Source: Acidobacteriota bacterium (GTDB lineage Bacteria > Acidobacteriota > Vicinamibacteria > Vicinamibacterales > CAVVIG01). Taken from it: DNA of 43,530 bases. The notes beneath the pieces were generated by a model. The model was not told the DNA's origin. It searched no databases and was given only the letters and a program-made list of their open reading frames with translations. Below are positions 8,237 to 16,242 of the stretch, one piece after another. Each line of letters begins with the position of its first letter. Position 1 is the first letter of the stretch. Both the position numbers and the translations under genes were made by a program. The stretch spans positions 1 through 43,530 of the forward strand of contig JAGWRA010000093.1 of the NCBI GenBank assembly GCA_028876655.1. The letters run 5' to 3'.

Positions 8237-9784
8237 ATGTCCACCCTGTTCGCGACCAAGCCGATCGACCGCCTCCTCGCTGACGCGGGGCAGGACGGCC
8301 GCCATGGCCTGAGGCGGAGCCTGGGCCCGATCAACCTGATCTCGCTCGGCATCGGCGCCATCATCGGCGCCGGCATCTTCGTGTTCACCGGCACCGCCGC
8401 CGCGCAGTTCGCCGGCCCGGCGATCGTCATCTCGTTCCTGCTGGCCGGCGCCGGCTGCGCCTTTGCGGGGCTCTGCTACGCCGAGTTCGCCTCGCTGATC
8501 CCCATCGCGGGGTCGGCGTACACCTACGGCTATGCGACGCTCGGCGAACTGGTCGCCTGGATCATCGGGTGGGACCTGATCCTCGAGTACGCGTTCGGGG
8601 CGGCGGGGGTGGCGGCCGGCTGGAGCGGCAACCTCCAGAGCCTGCTGCAGGACTACGGCTATCACCTGCCGCCCGCGCTGATGGCGACGCCGGGGACGCC
8701 GCTCGTGCTGTGGCACGGGCGCTGGGAGATCCTGGGGTCGGTGCAGCCGGCGATTCTGGCGGCGGGCGTCGATCCGGCGGTCCTCCCGCACGCGACCGGC
8801 GCGTTCGACCTGCTGGCCTGCCTGGCGATCGCCTTCGTCACCGCCATTCTCGTGCTCGGCATCCGCGAGTCGGCGAACCTGAACACCGGCATCGTCGCGG
8901 TGAAGGTGGGGACGGTGCTGATCTTCATCGCGGTGGTCGGCGTGTTCCTGTTGCGGCACCCGGGGGTGGCGATCCGCAACTGGCATCCGTTCATCCCGCC
9001 GAATGCCGGCGCCTTCGGCGACTACGGCTGGTCGGGCATCGGCCGCGGCGCCGCGGTGATCTTCTTCGCCTATATCGGCTTCGATGCGGTGTCGACGGCC
9101 GCGCAGGAGGCGCGGAACCCGCAGCGCGACATGCCGGTCGGCATCCTCGGGTCGCTGGCGATCTGCACGGTGCTGTACCTGCTGATGGGGGCGCTGCTGA
9201 CCGGGGTCGTGAAGTACACGCAGCTGAACGTCGCGGCGCCGGTGGCGCTCGGCATCGATGCCACGGGGATCGCGTGGGGCAGCCTCGTGGTGAAGATCGG
9301 CACGTTCGCCGGCCTCGGGACGACGATGCTGGTGATGCTGATGGGGCAGTCGCGGGTGCTGTTCACGATGTCGCGGGACGGCCTGCTGCCGGCCTGGTGC
9401 GGCCGCGTGCACCCGCGGTTCCGGACGCCGTGGATCTCGTCGATCGTCGTCGGCCTGTTCGTGGGGCTGTTCGCCGCGCTCGTGCCGATCGGCGTGCTCG
9501 GCCAGTTGACGAACATCGGCACGTTGCTCGCCTTCATCATCGTCTGCGCCGGCGTCTGGGTGCTGCGCGTGCGGCGCCCCGACCTGCCCCGGGCGTTCCG
9601 CACGCCGTGGGTCCCCTTCGTGCCGATCGCGGGGATCGTCATTTCACTGCTGCTGATGCTGAGCCTGCCGATCGACACCTGGCTGCGGCTCTTCGCCTGG
9701 CTGGCGATCGGGCTGGTCGTCTACTGGCAGTACGGCCGGTGGCACAGCCGGGTGAGGGGGGAAGCGGAGAGGTCTGTAACGTAG
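8237..9784 (+). CDS. APC-superfamily amino-acid permease (CAT-like)
   Basis: This is a cytoplasmic-membrane amino-acid transporter of 515 residues with about 12 membrane helices. The first helix carries the APC core motif SLGIGAIIGAGIFVFTG, whose unwound Gly-rich segment binds the substrate backbone. Helix 2-3 has CYAEFASLIPIAGSAYTYGY and helix 6 has FFAYIGFDAVSTAAQEARNP, both typical of the cationic-amino-acid-transporter subgroup (YfnA/CAT). Substrate cannot be fixed from sequence. GGGAG eight bases upstream supports the ATG at 8237, and TACCCT at 8214-8219 is a possible -10. The last residues (SVT) and the TAG stop lie inside the first units of a 7-bp-periodic array, so the array has supplied the end of the reading frame. 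Confidence 0.93.
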   Translation: MSTLFATKPIDRLLADAGQDGRHGLRRSLGPINLISLGIGAIIGAGIFVFTGTAAAQFAGPAIVISFLLAGAGCAFAGLCYAEFASLIPIAGSAYTYGYATLGELVAWIIGWDLILEYAFGAAGVAAGWSGNLQSLLQDYGYHLPPALMATPGTPLVLWHGRWEILGSVQPAILAAGVDPAVLPHATGAFDLLACLAIAFVTAILVLGIRESANLNTGIVAVKVGTVLIFIAVVGVFLLRHPGVAIRNWHPFIPPNAGAFGDYGWSGIGRGAAVIFFAYIGFDAVSTAAQEARNPQRDMPVGILGSLAICTVLYLLMGALLTGVVKYTQLNVAAPVALGIDATGIAWGSLVVKIGTFAGLGTTMLVMLMGQSRVLFTMSRDGLLPAWCGRVHPRFRTPWISSIVVGLFVGLFAALVPIGVLGQLTNIGTLLAFIIVCAGVWVLRVRRPDLPRAFRTPWVPFVPIAGIVISLLLMLSLPIDTWLRLFAWLAIGLVVYWQYGRWHSRVRGEAERSVT

Positions 9785-9914
9785 AACGGAGAACGCATAA
9801 CGGAGAACGAAGAACGAAGAACGAAGAACAGGGGCAAGGGGCAAGGGGCGAGGGGCAAGGGTAAAGGGGCAAGGGGTGTCCCTTGTCCCTCCTTCCTTGT
9901 CCCTTGTCCCTGAC
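9774..9914. repeat. Heptad array 2, mirrored, between convergent genes
   Basis: The array is 7-bp periodic with two unit families and one mirrored block. From 9774 the units end in AAC (ctgtaac, gtagaac, ggagaac, gcataac, ggagaac, then gaagaac three times). After one extra base at 9830 come GGGGCAA-type units to 9879. From 9880 to 9914 the complementary type runs (cccttgt, ccctcct, tccttgt, cccttgt, ccctgac). The G-rich and C-rich halves can fold into a long hairpin. It sits in the whole gap between the convergent permease and amidase genes, where a two-way terminator would be expected. Confidence 0.85.
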
Positions 9915-9919
9915 TCGAT

Positions 9920-11629
9920 CTACGCGTACGCGTTCGCCACCGACAGATCCGCCGTCTTGAGGAACTTCGGTGCCCGGCGATGCTTCGTGGCCTGCTCGTA
10001 GGCGTAGGCGAGCTTCAGCAGCGTCGGTTCGCTCCAGGCGCGGCCGAAGAACGACAGGCCGACCGGCAGGCCGTAGTGGTAGCCGGCCGGCACGGTGATG
10101 TGCGGGTACCCCGCCATCGCCGCGATGCCCGAGCTGCCACCGAAGCCGTAGCCGCCGTTCACGAGATCGGTGAGCGAGGCGGGCGAGCCGGTGGGGCAGA
10201 CGAACGCGTCGAGCTTGTACGTGTCCATGACCGCATCGATCCCCTCCTTGCGCGACAGGCGCATGCTGGTCGCGAGGGCGTCGACGTAGGCCTTGTCGGT
10301 GAGCGGGCCCCGCGCCTGGGCCGCGATCATCAGCTCCTGCCCGAAGTACTGCAGTTCACGGTCCTTGTTCTTCTCGTTGAAGTCGATGACCTCCGCGAGC
10401 GTGTGGACCGGGGCCGACGGCCCGAGCGCCGCCAGGTACGCATTCAGGTCGTGCTTGAATTCGTAGGACAGGATGAGGTTCTCGGGTTCGCGGAGATCGT
10501 CGAGCGTCGGGAGATCCGCCGGGTCGACGAGCACCGCGCCGAGCCGCTTCAGGTCCTCGAGCGCCGCCTCGATGATCCGGTCCGTCGAGACGCTGTAGCC
10601 GAACAGGTGCTTCCGGGGGACGCCGAGCCGGGCCCCCTTCAGTCCGTTCGGATCCAGGAACGTCGTGTAGTCGGTCTGCGACCGGCCCGCGCTCGCGGCC
10701 GTCGCCGGGTCGTCCGGATCGACGCCCGTCAGCGCGCCGAGCAGCGTGGCGACGTCGGCCACTGTCCGGCCCATCGGGCCCGCGGTGTCCTGCGTGTGCG
10801 AGATCGGGATGACGACGGACCGGCTCCACAGCCCCACCGTCGGCTTGAAGCCGACGATGCCGTTGGTAGTCGACGGCGAGACGATCGATCCGTTGGTCTC
10901 GGTGCCGATGGCGATGGCGCAGAAGTTCGCCGACGCCGACGCGCCCGATCCGGCGCTCGATCCCGACGGGTTGCGGTCGATCGCGTACGGGTTGGCGCAC
11001 TGGCCGCCGCGGCCGCTCCAGCCGCTCGACGAGTGGGCGCCGCGGTAGTTGGCCCATTCCGACAGGTTGGCCTTCGCGAGGATGATGGCGCCCGCCTCGC
11101 GCAGCTTCGCCGCGATGAACGAGTCCTTCGGCGGGATCGACGTGGCGAGGGCCAGCGATCCGGCCGCCGTCGGCATCCGGTCGTGGGTGCCGATGTTGTC
11201 CTTGATGATCACCGGGATGCCGTGCAGCGGCCCGCGCACCTGGCCGCTCTTGCGCTCGTCGTCGAGCTTCGCCGCGATGTCCGCCGCATCGGGGTTGATC
11301 ATGATGACGCTGCGCAGCATCGGCCCGCCCTGATCGAGCGCGTGGATGCGCGCCACGTACTGCTCGACGAGCGACCGGGCCGTCTCCTTGCCCGAGGCCA
11401 TCTGCTTCTGCAGGTCGGCGATGGTCACCTCCTCGAGCGCGAAGGGCGCTGCCGCCGCATCGGTCTTCGCCGCCGCCGCCGGCGCGGGCGCCTGCGACGC
11501 CGCGCTGCAGCCGGCCGAGCCGAGGGCCCCGGCCGCCGCCGCCGCGCCGATCACGCCGGCCGCGCCCGCCTGCAGGAACGTCCGCCGCTTCATGCCCCGT
11601 CCCTCCCGTTCCTCCTCACGCTGACTCAT
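9920..11629 (-). CDS. Tat-exported amidase (amidase signature family)
   Basis: This amide hydrolase of the amidase-signature family has 569 residues. The N-terminus has a twin-arginine signal (KRRTFLQAGAAG) followed by an Ala/Gly-rich hydrophobic stretch and Cys (SAGCSAA), so the enzyme is probably exported folded and may be lipid-anchored. The catalytic triad is visible: Lys in GIPVIIKDNIGT, the cis-Ser in NPSGSSAGSGAS, and the nucleophilic Ser in AIAIGTETNGSIVSPS. The C-terminal part has AGYPHITVPAGYHYGLPVGL, typical of this clade. The ATG at 11629 is chosen because AAAGGA lies 8 bases upstream; starting at the internal MKRRTFL (about 36 bases later) would still keep the Tat signal. Substrate is unknown; peptide amides or aryl amides are possible. 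Confidence 0.93.
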   Translation of the reverse strand: MSQREEEREGRGMKRRTFLQAGAAGVIGAAAAAGALGSAGCSAASQAPAPAAAAKTDAAAAPFALEEVTIADLQKQMASGKETARSLVEQYVARIHALDQGGPMLRSVIMINPDAADIAAKLDDERKSGQVRGPLHGIPVIIKDNIGTHDRMPTAAGSLALATSIPPKDSFIAAKLREAGAIILAKANLSEWANYRGAHSSSGWSGRGGQCANPYAIDRNPSGSSAGSGASASANFCAIAIGTETNGSIVSPSTTNGIVGFKPTVGLWSRSVVIPISHTQDTAGPMGRTVADVATLLGALTGVDPDDPATAASAGRSQTDYTTFLDPNGLKGARLGVPRKHLFGYSVSTDRIIEAALEDLKRLGAVLVDPADLPTLDDLREPENLILSYEFKHDLNAYLAALGPSAPVHTLAEVIDFNEKNKDRELQYFGQELMIAAQARGPLTDKAYVDALATSMRLSRKEGIDAVMDTYKLDAFVCPTGSPASLTDLVNGGYGFGGSSGIAAMAGYPHITVPAGYHYGLPVGLSFFGRAWSEPTLLKLAYAYEQATKHRRAPKFLKTADLSVANAYA

Positions 11630-11659
11630 CGTGGTGTCCTTTCTGGTCACTGTCGCTGA

Positions 11660-11771
11660 CCCATGCGACGTGCTGGGTGCCTGGTGCAACGTGCGGCCCA
11701 TCCGTGCGGAGTGCCGGGTGCGTTGAGCAGCGCGCGATACCCGTTGCGCGTTGCCCGTTGCCCATTGCGAC
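11660..11771 (-). repeat. Heptad array 3, upstream of the amidase
   Basis: Sixteen consecutive 7-base units keep one register for 112 bases. The first units end in GTGC on the plus strand (gacgtgc, tgggtgc, ctggtgc, aacgtgc). After more degenerate units the last are TTGCCCG-like (ttgcgcg, ttgcccg, ttgccca, ttgcgac). The array begins 31 bases upstream of the amidase ATG. If the -10 box at 11893-11888 is used, it lies in the amidase leader. Its right end closely resembles array 4 at 19397-19431. Confidence 0.8.
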
Positions 11772-11887
11772 GCCTCTCCCCCGCGAGCGCCCGAGCCCCT
11801 GAGCGACGGACATGGAGATCCGGAGCGAGGCATCGGCGTCAGTTCGCGGCGGGGGTGGGGCCCCGCCGCCACCGAAGAATGCGAGCG

Positions 11888-11893
11888 ATTGTA
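11888..11893 (-). promoter_or_regulatory. -10-like box for the amidase
   Basis: TACAAT on the minus strand, five of six matches, lies about 260 bases before the amidase ATG. It would give a leader of about 250 bases containing heptad array 3. A closer promoter is not excluded. Confidence 0.35.
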
Positions 11894-11968
11894 GTGCCGA
11901 ACGGCTGCGCGGCGGAATGCGTCCCGCCGGCAGGGCCTCCGCAGCTCAGCCGCTTGCGGCCGAACTGC

Positions 11969-11974
11969 TACAAT
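11969..11974 (+). promoter_or_regulatory. -10-like box for the sensor kinase
   Basis: TACAAT on the plus strand lies 44 bases before the GTG start at 12019. It is divergent from the amidase -10 box 75 bases away. No good -35 is visible. Confidence 0.35.
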
Positions 11975-12018
11975 GCCTGCCGCCGCGCGGTGCCGCACCG
12001 GCGGCTGGAGACCGATTC

Positions 12019-13821
12019 GTGGCACAGCCCCTGCGCCGACAGATTCTCCTCATCACCGCCGCCGTTCTCGTGGTGATCGGGGCGATGATGGCCTCGTCGG
12101 CCTACCTCACCTACCGCCAGGAAGTCGCACAGATCGACGCCGGGGCCCACACGATGGCGGCCACCGTGGCGGTCGCCGTGGACCGGACCTTCGCCGCGGC
12201 CGACGCCGCGGCCGAGGTGCTGGTGTCCGAGCCGTCCATCCAGGCGCTCGACGCCGGCGCCATTCCGAGCGCGCTTCGCGCGGTACTCGCCAATCCCCTG
12301 TTCCGCAACGCCGTGATCACCGATCTGGGCGGCCGCCCGGTCGCCTGGGCGGCACCGCCCGATCCAGCCGTGGAAGGGACGCTGGCAGCCGACTGGATGG
12401 CGGCGGCCGGGCGGCACGAGACGCCGTCGTTCGGTCCGCTGCTGGGCGCCGCTCCTGCGCGGCCGCGCGCGGTGCTGATCGCCTACCCGATCCGCCGTCT
12501 CGGCCGGACCGTCGGCGTGCTCGGGCTGTCGATCCGGCTGGCGGCGCTGCGGGATGGCCTGGTGTCGCTGCCGATCCCCGAACCGGCCGTGATCACGATC
12601 GTCGACGGTGGCGGTACGGTCATCGCGCGCAACCGCCGCTGGCAGGGAGTCGTCGGACAGTCGATGCCCCTCGAGATCGGGCGCGCTCTGGTGAGCCACG
12701 GGCCGGCCGTCGTCCGCGCGTCGCTCGACGGCGACACGCAGATCGCCGCCACGGCGACGATCCCGCGCGGTGGGTGGACCGTGCGCGTCGGCGTGCCGAC
12801 GAGCGTCGCGTGGGCGCTGGCGATGCACATCTACCAGCGCAATTTCCGGATCCTGGTCGGCATCACGATCGGCATCCTGATTACCGTGTTCGTCTTCGCC
12901 CGGCGCCTGCTGCGCGGCGTGGCCCACCTCGAGAGGGCGGCCGATCGCGTGAAGGACGGGGAGCTCTCCACGCCCGCGCGCCGGCCGATGCCGACGACCG
13001 AGTTCGCCCGCCTGCAGGACGCCTTCGTCAGCATGGTCGACGGACAACGACAGGCGCAGGCGGCGATCGCCGCACAGGTCGACGAAGAGCGGCGGATACG
13101 GACGGAGCTCCAGTCGCTGCAGCAGCAGGTGGTGCGCCAGGAGCGGCTCGCCGCCATCGGCGTGCTCGTCTCCGGCCTGGCGCACGAGCTGAACAACCCG
13201 CTGCAGGCGGTGCTGGGCCTCGCCGAGCTGCTCCTGGTGCGCGGCGACCTGCCCGGCGACGCCCGGACCGACCTGGGCCTGATCGTCCGCGAGAGCGAGC
13301 GGGCCAGCGGGATCGTCCGGAACCTGAAGCGCTTCGGGCAGCCGCAGACGAGCGAGCCGGTGCCCGTGCGGCTGGGCGACGTCATCGCGTCGACCATCGA
13401 GTTGCGGCGTCACGACCTCGAGGGGGAAGGGATCGCGCTGGCGGTCGACGATCGCGCCACCTCGGCGGTGCTCGCGGTCTTCACCGAACTGCAGCAGGTG
13501 CTCCTGAACCTCGTCATCAATGCCGAGCAGGCCATGGGCCGGGACGGGCGCGGACCGCGGCGTCTGGCCATCCGGACGGCCGACGTCGACGGGCGCGTGC
13601 AACTCGAAGTGGAGGACTCCGGACCGGGCGTCGTGGCCGGAGACGTGTCGAAGCTGTTCCAGCCGTTCTTCACGACCAAGCCCGTCGGCGAGGGGACGGG
13701 GCTCGGGTTGTCGGTGAGCTACGGCATCATCCTCGCGCACGGAGGCGAGATCGGCTACCGCCCGTCGCCCGAGGGCGGCGCGATCTTCTTCTTCTCCCTG
13801 CCCGTCGCCCCGCCGCGCTGA
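12019..13821 (+). CDS. Membrane-bound sensor histidine kinase (Cache-HAMP-HisKA-HATPase)
   Basis: This sensor kinase has 600 residues. A first membrane helix (QILLITAAVLVVIGAMM, about residues 8-24) and a second (about residues 275-295) enclose an extracytoplasmic domain of about 250 residues. That domain has the look of a double Cache fold (VLIAYPIRRLGRTVGVLGLS). A HAMP linker and coiled coil follow, then the phospho-acceptor helix GLAHELNNPLQAVLGLAELL. The ATP-binding domain has NLVINAEQA (N box), DSGPGV (G1) and GEGTGLGLSVSYGI (G2). I start at GTG 12019, before the first membrane helix and with GGAG upstream. The open frame continues to 11812 but those residues look non-coding. No response-regulator gene is adjacent, so its partner lies elsewhere. 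The Cache type suggests a small organic ligand. Confidence 0.92.
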   Translation: MAQPLRRQILLITAAVLVVIGAMMASSAYLTYRQEVAQIDAGAHTMAATVAVAVDRTFAAADAAAEVLVSEPSIQALDAGAIPSALRAVLANPLFRNAVITDLGGRPVAWAAPPDPAVEGTLAADWMAAAGRHETPSFGPLLGAAPARPRAVLIAYPIRRLGRTVGVLGLSIRLAALRDGLVSLPIPEPAVITIVDGGGTVIARNRRWQGVVGQSMPLEIGRALVSHGPAVVRASLDGDTQIAATATIPRGGWTVRVGVPTSVAWALAMHIYQRNFRILVGITIGILITVFVFARRLLRGVAHLERAADRVKDGELSTPARRPMPTTEFARLQDAFVSMVDGQRQAQAAIAAQVDEERRIRTELQSLQQQVVRQERLAAIGVLVSGLAHELNNPLQAVLGLAELLLVRGDLPGDARTDLGLIVRESERASGIVRNLKRFGQPQTSEPVPVRLGDVIASTIELRRHDLEGEGIALAVDDRATSAVLAVFTELQQVLLNLVINAEQAMGRDGRGPRRLAIRTADVDGRVQLEVEDSGPGVVAGDVSKLFQPFFTTKPVGEGTGLGLSVSYGIILAHGGEIGYRPSPEGGAIFFFSLPVAPPR

Positions 13822-13917
13822 CGCGCACGCGTGTCGGGCGCCCGGATCGTCCCCGGAATGGACCCCGATCGACGCGCTGATCTGCCGATGTCTCTGAAGG
13901 CCGGGAAGGCGGATATC

Positions 13918-13951
13918 AGGCCTGGCGCCGGATGTTCCGTGCGCCAAGCCT
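13918..13951 (+). terminator. Strong hairpin after the sensor kinase
   Basis: AGGCCTGGCGC (13918-13928) pairs with GCGCCAAGCCT (13941-13951), 10 of 11 pairs. The stem is extended inward by CGGA/TCCG around a three-base loop. There is no T tract, as is common in GC-rich genomes. It lies between the convergent kinase and cytochrome genes. Confidence 0.5.
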
Positions 13952-13958
13952 GGAGGAC

Positions 13959-13976
13959 CCGGCCCGCCAGGGCCGG
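13959..13976. terminator. Second hairpin in the same convergent gap
   Basis: CCGGCCC and GGGCCGG form a perfect 7-bp stem around the four-base loop GCCA. It lies 7 bases after the hairpin at 13918-13951 and may act in either direction. Confidence 0.4.
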
Positions 13977-14020
13977 ATTGACGGACTTGCTGATAGGGAC
14001 AGCATAGCCCCGGCGTGCGA

Positions 14021-14037
14021 CGGCCGTGTCACGGCCG
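14021..14037. repeat. Near-perfect palindrome in the convergent gap
   Basis: CGGCCGTG and CACGGCCG are perfect inverted repeats around a single base. A smaller inverted repeat TTACG/CGTAA follows at 14040-14053. They lie downstream of both convergent genes, so a terminator or cruciform is likelier than an operator. Confidence 0.45.
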
Positions 14038-14062
14038 GGTTACGCATCCGTAAATACACCTG

Positions 14063-14830
14063 TCATCGCAGCTTCCCGAGCCGCTCGAGCAGGTCCTTCG
14101 CGCGGACGAGCGACGTATTCAGCCGCTCGGACGCCTGGAAGTACACGAAGCGGTGGGCCTCCTCGATCGCCTCGGTGAGCGGCACCTCGGCCTGCGCGTA
14201 GTCCTGCTGGAGGCTCGCCCGCGCCTCCTTCTCCTTCACCTGCGCGATGGCGCGCTTCGCCTCGTCGAGCAGGCGGCGGGCCGAGGCAATCCCCACGAGT
14301 GTGGCGCGGGCGTTCTGCGCGTACTCGGGGTGCCCCGCGGGCTGGTCGGCCGCATGACAGTGCGCGCACTCGCGCGCGAGTGCGTCGGGCGACAGCAGCG
14401 ACGCGGCCACCGCGCCGTGACAGGTCGAGCAGGTCGGCACGTCGGCGCTCGCCGACGCCTGCAGCAGGGCGAAGTGACGGCTCTTCTGGAACGCGACGAA
14501 CGGCCCGGCGTGGCACCGGCCGCAGGTGGCCGGCAGGTTGGCGCGGGCGGTCGGGCTCGCCGGCCGCGCGCTCGGGACGATGCCGCGATGCGCCTCGAAG
14601 ACATCGGCCGAGGCCGGGTCGCCGCCGTGGCACTGCTCGCAGCCGACGTCATGACGGCCGTGGGCCGAGCGCTGCCACGAACTCACGTGCTCGGGATCCG
14701 GCGCCCCCGGCGTGGTCAGGTGGCAGCCGGCGCAGAGGCTGCCGGGCTGCGCGGCGGCCGGCGTGGCGGGGAGCGCGAACGGCAGGGTCAGGGTTCCGGT
14801 CAGCAGCAGGCGGAGAGAGTATCGGATCAT
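14063..14830 (-). CDS. Periplasmic pentaheme cytochrome c
   Basis: This is an exported multihaem electron carrier of 255 residues. A signal peptide (residues 1-27, MIRYSLRLLLTG through TPAAA) precedes five CxxCH haem motifs: CAGCH (33-37), CEQCH, CGRCH, CSTCH and CAHCH. The last 100 residues are haem-free and strongly helical (AKRAIAQVKEKEARASL and ASERLNTSLVRAKDLLERL), like the tail of some NapC/NrfB-neighbour cytochromes. The ATG at 14830 is chosen for GAGGA upstream and because the signal peptide starts there. It is divergent from the hydrogenase genes with a 290-base shared upstream region. By context it may take electrons from the hydrogenase in addition to, or instead of, the cytochrome b route. 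That role is inference. Confidence 0.9.
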   Translation of the reverse strand: MIRYSLRLLLTGTLTLPFALPATPAAAQPGSLCAGCHLTTPGAPDPEHVSSWQRSAHGRHDVGCEQCHGGDPASADVFEAHRGIVPSARPASPTARANLPATCGRCHAGPFVAFQKSRHFALLQASASADVPTCSTCHGAVAASLLSPDALARECAHCHAADQPAGHPEYAQNARATLVGIASARRLLDEAKRAIAQVKEKEARASLQQDYAQAEVPLTEAIEEAHRFVYFQASERLNTSLVRAKDLLERLGKLR

Positions 14831-15120
14831 GACGCGTCCTCGGTGATGGCACGGGCGGCGGCCCGGGACCCGGAGCCAGCAGCTGGATTCCGGCCCATCG
14901 GGGGCACCCTGCCCGTTGAGCCGTGCACAACGCGGACCGGCACGCCTGTTGCGAGGCGCGATCGGCGAATCCCCGGCGACCAGCCGCGAGCCCCATCCCG
15001 CCTGTCGAGACCCGCCCGATCGTCCGGGATTCTGACACGATTCCCGTGCAGCTCTGCCGTTGGCGGGGCAACTTTCCGCGCGGCGGCACGAAAAAATCCG
15101 GTCCTTCCGTCGAGGTGGGT

Positions 15121-16233
15121 ATGCCATTGCACGACCACTCGCTGCCCGAGGCCCTGGCGCTCCGCGGGGTGTCCCGCCGCCGGTTCATCGAATTCTGCGG
15201 CGCCATGGTTGCCACGCTCGCGCTCCCGTCCCACTACATCGACCAGGTCGTCCAGGCCCTCGACAAGAAGCGCAAGCCCGTGATGGTCTGGCTCGAGTTC
15301 CAGGACTGCGCGGGCAACACCGAATCGATGTTGCGCTCGGCCGATCCGCCGATCGCGGACATCGTGCTGGACCTGCTCTCCCTCGAGTACCACGAGACCA
15401 TCATGGCGGCGGCCGGCCACCACGCCGAAGCCGCGCTCGAGCGCGTCGTCAAGGAGGAGAAGGGGCAGTACATCGTCGTGGTGGAGGGCTCGATCCCGAC
15501 GGCGGATGGCGGGGTCTACTGCACCATCGGCGGGCGGACCGCGCTCGACATCGCGCGGGAGGTCTGCGCGAACTCGGCCCTGAACATCGCCGTCGGTGCC
15601 TGCGCGTGGGACGGCGGCATTCCCTACGCGAAGCCGAACCCGACCGGCGCGCGCGGGCTGCAGGACGCGATTCCGGGCCTCAACGTGATCAACCTGGGCG
15701 GCTGCCCGCACAACCCGGCAAACACGGCCGCGGTGCTCGTCCACTACCTGACGTTCGGGCAGGCCCCCGCGCTCGATCAGTACAACCGCCCGCTGTTCGC
15801 CTACGGCCACATCATCCACGACCAGTGCGAGCGGCGCGCGCACTACGACGCCGGCCGCTTCGTCGAGGAATGGGACGACGAAGGGGCCCGCAACGGCTGG
15901 TGCCTCTACAAGATGGGCTGCAAGGGGCCGGAGGCGACGTTCAACTGCCCGACGGTGCGGTGGAACAGCGGGACGAGCTGGCCGGTGAAGGCCGGGCACG
16001 GCTGCATCGCGTGCGCCTCGTACCACTTCTGGGACAGCAAGTCGCCCTTCTACAAGCGCCTGCCCGACGTGCCGGGCTTCGGCGTCGACACGACGGCGGA
16101 GAAGGTCGGCTGGGTGGCCGTGGGGGCGGTGGCCGGACTGACGGCTGCGCACGCGGTCGGGTCGGCCGTCCGCGGGAAGGTCGGTGGCGGCCGGGAAGCG
16201 AAGGACGCCGGCGACGGCGCATCCAAATCCTAG
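15121..16233 (+). CDS. [NiFe]-hydrogenase small subunit (group 1-like, Tat-exported)
   Basis: This electron-transfer subunit has 370 residues and should carry three Fe-S clusters. A twin-arginine signal (SRRRFIEFCG, residues 18-27) directs export with the large subunit. The proximal-cluster motif reads FQDCAGNTE: Cys63 is present but the second Cys of the usual CxxC is Asn66, preceded by Asp62. Further likely ligands are Cys134 (VYCTIGG) and Cys161 (AVGACAWDGG). The distal and medial cluster regions follow as HDQCERRAHYDAGRF, WCLYKMGCKGPEATFNC and GHGCIACASYHFWD. A C-terminal membrane helix (VAVGAVAGLTAAHAVG) anchors the enzyme to cytochrome b. The supernumerary Cys pair of O2-tolerant group 1d enzymes is absent. 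ATG 15121 is chosen because GAGGTGG lies just upstream and the Tat signal follows. The divergent upstream region (14831-15120) shows no convincing promoter. Confidence 0.95.
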   Translation: MPLHDHSLPEALALRGVSRRRFIEFCGAMVATLALPSHYIDQVVQALDKKRKPVMVWLEFQDCAGNTESMLRSADPPIADIVLDLLSLEYHETIMAAAGHHAEAALERVVKEEKGQYIVVVEGSIPTADGGVYCTIGGRTALDIAREVCANSALNIAVGACAWDGGIPYAKPNPTGARGLQDAIPGLNVINLGGCPHNPANTAAVLVHYLTFGQAPALDQYNRPLFAYGHIIHDQCERRAHYDAGRFVEEWDDEGARNGWCLYKMGCKGPEATFNCPTVRWNSGTSWPVKAGHGCIACASYHFWDSKSPFYKRLPDVPGFGVDTTAEKVGWVAVGAVAGLTAAHAVGSAVRGKVGGGREAKDAGDGASKS

Positions 16234-16242
16234 GGAGGCCTC

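Noticed and set aside
14990-15120. Sigma-54 promoter before the hydrogenase small subunit
   Set aside because: TGACACG and CGTGCA near 15031-15048 resemble -24/-12 elements, but the spacing between the GG-like and GC positions is two bases too long.
15121-16233. O2-tolerant group 1d (six-Cys proximal cluster) hydrogenase
   Set aside because: The extra cysteines next to the first proximal ligand are absent, and one of the normal four is replaced by Asn.
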